From Serratia fonticola (GTDB lineage Bacteria > Pseudomonadota > Gammaproteobacteria > Enterobacterales > Enterobacteriaceae), in the NCBI RefSeq assembly GCF_006715025.1, contig NZ_VFMK01000001.1:1-64000 (forward strand): 64,000 nt of DNA, given 5' to 3'. The position numbers were made by a program, and so were the translations under genes. The notes beneath the pieces are model-generated. The model was not told the DNA's origin. It saw only the letters and a list, made by a program, of their open reading frames with translations, and ran no database searches. The first letter of the stretch is position 1. Each line of letters starts with the position of its first letter. Of the stretch, positions 60,973 to 64,000 are shown one piece after another.

Positions 60973-61674
60973 TTAGCCGCCCAGGTAGGCTGAACGAACT
61001 GCTTCGTTTGCTAACAATGCGGCACCGGTATCTTCCAACACCACGCGGCCATTTTCCAGCACATAACCGCGATCGGCCAATTTTAGTGCCTGATTAGCGT
61101 TTTGCTCGACCAGGAAAATGGTCATCCCCTCTTCACGCAGCTGTTGGATGATGTCGAAAATCTGCTGGATGATGATCGGTGCCAGCCCCAGTGAGGGCTC
61201 GTCAAGCAACAGCAATTTTGGCTGGCTCATTAACGCGCGCCCAATCGCCAGCATTTGCTGTTCACCGCCGGACATGGTGCCAGAGCGTTGGCTGCGGCGT
61301 TCCAGCAGGCGTGGGAACAAAGTGAACACCCGCTGGATACGCTGCTGATATTGCTCACGATCGGCAAAAAAACCGCCCATCGCCAGATTCTCTTCCACCG
61401 TCATGCGTGAAAACACCCGACGCCCTTCCGGCACGATCGCCACCGCTTCACGCATGATCCGCGCGGTCTGCCACTGGGTAATATCCTGATCCAACAGAGT
61501 GACCGTCCCCTCGCTAGCCCGAGGTTCACCGCATAAGGTACCGAGCAAGGTGGTTTTACCGGCGCCGTTAGCGCCGATCAGGGTGACGATCTCACCCTGC
61601 TGAATATTCAGGCTTACCTGATGCAGTGCCTGAATTTTGCCGTAATGGGCGGAAACCTGATTAAATGACAGCAT
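60973..61674 (-). CDS. livF: High-affinity branched-chain amino acid ABC transporter ATPase LivF
   Basis: A 233-residue ABC ATPase (E. coli 237). Walker A GANGAGKTTLLGTL (residue 34 on), signature MSGGEQQMLAIGRAL, Walker B LLLLDEPSLGLAP and H-loop LVEQNAN are intact. With LivG it energises uptake of leucine, isoleucine and valine. It is the last gene of the leftward liv operon, 15 bases after livG. Confidence 0.96.
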   Translation of the reverse strand: MLSFNQVSAHYGKIQALHQVSLNIQQGEIVTLIGANGAGKTTLLGTLCGEPRASEGTVTLLDQDITQWQTARIMREAVAIVPEGRRVFSRMTVEENLAMGGFFADREQYQQRIQRVFTLFPRLLERRSQRSGTMSGGEQQMLAIGRALMSQPKLLLLDEPSLGLAPIIIQQIFDIIQQLREEGMTIFLVEQNANQALKLADRGYVLENGRVVLEDTGAALLANEAVRSAYLGG

Positions 61675-61689
61675 ATTTTTACTTACCCA

Positions 61690-62457
61690 TTATTCGCCCA
61701 GATAGGCCCGGATCACGTCCGGGTTATTGCGGATTTCTGCCGGAGTACCCTGCGCCAACGGCGTTCCCTGATTCACCACGTAGATGCGATCGGAAATCCC
61801 CATCACCAGCTTCATATCATGCTCAATCAACAACACCGATACCTTGTGCTGGTTGCGCAATTCCACGATCAGATGATCCAGCTCGTCCGTTTCTTTCGGG
61901 TTCAGACCTGCCGCCGGTTCATCCAGCATCAGCAACTCCGGGCGTGTCACCATGCAACGGGCAATTTCCAGCCGCCGCTGCTGACCATAGGCCAGGTTGC
62001 CTGCCGAACGGTTCGCCATTTCCAGCAGGCCAACGCGTTCAAGCCATACCGTAGCACGCTCCAACGCATCGGCCTCTGCACGGCGAAACGCCGGGGTTTT
62101 CAGCAAACCGGCAAACACGCCGCTTTTCAGATGCTGATGCTGGGCGACCAACAGGTTTTCAATCACCGTCATTTCACGGAACAACCGGACGTGCTGGAAG
62201 GTACGTACCACGCCCATACGGGCGATAGTCTGCCCGGACAACCCTTCCAGGTGGCGCTCTCGCAGTTTGATGGTGCCACTGGTCGGGCGATAGAACCCGG
62301 TCAGGCAGTTAAACACCGTCGTTTTTCCTGCACCGTTCGGACCAATCAATGAAACAATCTCACCCTCGTGCAGTTCAAGCGCAACGTTGTTCACCGCCAG
62401 CAGACCGCCGAAGCGCATCGAAAGCCCTTCTACCGCCAGTAAAGGTTGAGCACTCAT
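61690..62457 (-). CDS. livG: High-affinity branched-chain amino acid ABC transporter ATPase LivG
   Basis: A 255-residue ABC ATPase, equal in length to E. coli LivG. Walker A SLIGPNGAGKTTVFNCL, signature LAYGQQRRLEIARC, Walker B LLMLDEPAAGLNP and H-loop LLIEHDM are present. The ATG at 62457 (MSAQPLLAVEG) overlaps the livM stop by 4 bases. It pairs with LivF on the LivHM permease. Confidence 0.97.
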   Translation of the reverse strand: MSAQPLLAVEGLSMRFGGLLAVNNVALELHEGEIVSLIGPNGAGKTTVFNCLTGFYRPTSGTIKLRERHLEGLSGQTIARMGVVRTFQHVRLFREMTVIENLLVAQHQHLKSGVFAGLLKTPAFRRAEADALERATVWLERVGLLEMANRSAGNLAYGQQRRLEIARCMVTRPELLMLDEPAAGLNPKETDELDHLIVELRNQHKVSVLLIEHDMKLVMGISDRIYVVNQGTPLAQGTPAEIRNNPDVIRAYLGE

Positions 62458-63737
62458 GGTTGTTCTCCCTTCACGACATGAATATCCGCCGCTTTCAACT
62501 TCAACTGTGGGCGTTTCATCGGTAACAGCCCCTGTGGCCGCCAAATCATCATCAACACCATCAACGCACCCAGCAGCAGCATGCTGTATTCATTCAAATC
62601 ACGCATGAGTTCACGGGATACCACCAGCAGAATCGCGGCCAGGATAACGGCAAACTGAGACCCCATCCCACCCAGCACCACAATGGCCAGGACAAAAGCC
62701 GACTCCACAAAGGTGAAGGATTCCGGACTGACGAAGCCCTGACGCGCAGCAAACAGCGTTCCGGCAAAGCCGGCAAAGGCTGCACTGATGGTGAAAGCTG
62801 TCAGTTTGATTTTGGTCGGGCTGAGGCCCAATGAGCGGCAGGCGATCTCATCTTCGCGCAGCGCTTCCCAGGCACGGCCGAGCGGCATACGCAGTAATCG
62901 GTTAATCACAAACAGTGTGAGTATCACCAACAACAACGCGACCAGATAGAGGAACACGATGCGGTCGCTGGGATCGTATTGCAGGCCAAAGAAATTATGG
63001 AAAGTATCCCAGCCGCCGTCACGTGCACTGCGGCTGAACTCCAGACCAAACAACGTCGGTTTCGGGATCTGGCTGATACCATTAGGCCCACCGGTGATCT
63101 CGGTATTGTTCAGCAGCAGGATACGGACGATCTCGCCAAATCCAAGGGTAACAATCGCCAGATAGTCTCCCCGCAGGCGCAGCACCGGGAACCCCAGCAG
63201 GAAGCCGAAGATAGCGGTCACAATCCCCGCCAACGGCAGGCTTTCCCAGAAGCCCAGGCCGTAGTAATGGTTCAGCAGCGCATACGTATAAGCACCAATG
63301 GCGTAGAAGCCGCCATACCCCAACACCAGCAGGCCGGACAGCCCAACCACCACGTTGAGCCCCAACCCCAGCATGACGTAGATCAGCGTCAGGGTGGCGA
63401 TATCCACCGCGCCGCGCGAAACCAGAAACGGCCACGCCACGGCCGCGATAATGAGCGCCGCCGCCAGCAGTTTCTGGCGCGGGGTTGTGCCATCAAAGCT
63501 CGGCAAGACGAACGACGGGCCTGAGACTTTTTTCAGCCCTTGCTGCATCAGCGGACGCAGCAATTGAAAAAAGAACACCACCACACAACCAATGCCAATC
63601 CACATCCAGCGCACTTCGGCAGCACCATGCACCACCAGTTTGGTGCCATCCAGGCTCAGTTGCATCCCCATCAGGAACGAGGCCATCACAAACAGCACAA
63701 CCGTGGCGATACAGGCGTTAAGCAAACCGAGTTTCAT
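62454..63737 (-). CDS. livM: Branched-chain amino acid ABC transporter permease LivM
   Basis: A 427-residue permease (E. coli 425). The first 115 residues hold extra N-terminal spans characteristic of enterobacterial LivM, followed by the LivM permease domain with GLGLNVVVGLSGLLVLGYGGFYAIGAYTYALL and the cytoplasmic loop LGRAWEALREDEIACRSLGL that contacts the ATPases. Start overlaps the livH stop by 4 bases. Part of livHMGF. Confidence 0.97.
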   Translation of the reverse strand: MKLGLLNACIATVVLFVMASFLMGMQLSLDGTKLVVHGAAEVRWMWIGIGCVVVFFFQLLRPLMQQGLKKVSGPSFVLPSFDGTTPRQKLLAAALIIAAVAWPFLVSRGAVDIATLTLIYVMLGLGLNVVVGLSGLLVLGYGGFYAIGAYTYALLNHYYGLGFWESLPLAGIVTAIFGFLLGFPVLRLRGDYLAIVTLGFGEIVRILLLNNTEITGGPNGISQIPKPTLFGLEFSRSARDGGWDTFHNFFGLQYDPSDRIVFLYLVALLLVILTLFVINRLLRMPLGRAWEALREDEIACRSLGLSPTKIKLTAFTISAAFAGFAGTLFAARQGFVSPESFTFVESAFVLAIVVLGGMGSQFAVILAAILLVVSRELMRDLNEYSMLLLGALMVLMMIWRPQGLLPMKRPQLKLKAADIHVVKGEQP

Positions 63738-64000
63738 ACTTTCTCAACCTCCGGACGCCCAAGGATGCCGGTTGGCATCACCAGCAACACCACAATCAGC
63801 AGCGCGAAAGACACCACATCTTTGTATTCGGTACTCAGATAGGCAGAGGTAAGCGCTTCTGCCACGCCCAGTACCAGGCCACCGATCATCGCGCCAGGAA
63901 TACTGCCGATCCCTCCCAGCACTGCGGCAGTGAAGGCCTTCATCCCGGCCATAAAGCCGATATAGGGATTGATCACGCCGTAGAACTGGCCAAGCAACAC
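63734..64000 (-). CDS. livH: Branched-chain amino acid ABC transporter permease LivH, C-terminal part (partial)
   Basis: The 88 in-frame residues at the window edge are the C-terminal part of LivH. The text GQFYGVINPYIGFMAGMKAF, TAAVLGGIGSIPGAMIGGLVLGVAEAL and DVVSFALLIVVLLVMPTGILG matches the membrane permease end. The gene runs off the right edge; full length in E. coli is 308 residues. It forms the LivHM pair. Confidence 0.95.
   Translation of the reverse strand: MLLGQFYGVINPYIGFMAGMKAFTAAVLGGIGSIPGAMIGGLVLGVAEALTSAYLSTEYKDVVSFALLIVVLLVMPTGILGRPEVEKV

Overview
The window looks like chromosome of an enterobacterium of the Serratia/Yersinia side of Enterobacterales, most likely Serratia. 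Housekeeping proteins are close to their E. coli counterparts in sequence and length (FadBA, UbiE, MetE, PtsA, PflD, UgpABCE). The gene order, however, is a mosaic of E. coli blocks, and the ALA dehydratase is the metal-site variant without the zinc cysteines. The species call is inference; no search was run.

Layout. 1-2605: a minus-strand rRNA operon (start of 23S, spacer with tRNA-Glu, full 16S, boxA, promoters P2 and P1). 2675-6662: hemG, trkH, yigZ, pepQ. 6940-10349: FadR operator and fadBA. 10516-22860: fre, ubiD, pepE, rfaH, hemB, tatD, tatCBA, ubiB, ubiJ, ubiE, rmuC (respiration, quinone and haem synthesis, protein export). 23002-26985: an accessory stretch (OprD-type porin, periplasmic histidine-phosphatase-fold protein, DedA protein, tyrosine phosphatase) separating rmuC from udp. 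27270-29249: udp and dlhH. 30131-39996: the fsaA-ptsA / frwC-frwB-pflD-pflC-frwD-yijO sugar PTS and glycyl-radical cluster. 40157-44378: metE, metR, yigM. 44560-52329: a histidine decarboxylation module. 52435-64000: yhhA, an AEC-type transporter, ugpQCEAB, an aminotransferase, and livF-G-M-H running off the end.

The most unusual part is 44560-52329. An antiporter, a PLP histidine decarboxylase, a second antiporter and a second histidyl-tRNA synthetase follow a strong predicted CRP-dependent promoter. This core resembles the hdcT1-hdc-hdcT2-hisRS cluster known in Morganella and relatives. Divergent from it is a 630-residue protein joining a complete REP-associated (Y1/HUH) transposase-like region, whose HUH motif and catalytic tyrosine both appear lost, to a HisRS-like region that keeps several histidine-pocket residues but has lost the adenylation residues. 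I infer a domesticated transposase turned into a histidine-sensing regulator of the module; I know of no description of such a protein.

A second theme is repeats. Four loci (16.4, 29.3-30.1, 38.8-39.1 and 53.8-54.25 kb) carry REP-like palindromes in inverted pairs. At three of them the interior has expanded into tandem arrays with different units (about 146, 48 and 80 bp). Each lies at the 3' end of a gene, and at two loci the repeat encodes the last residues of the protein (TatC, YijO). A different long palindromic repeat of about 105-127 bp occurs three times (11.3, 59.4 and 60.9 kb).
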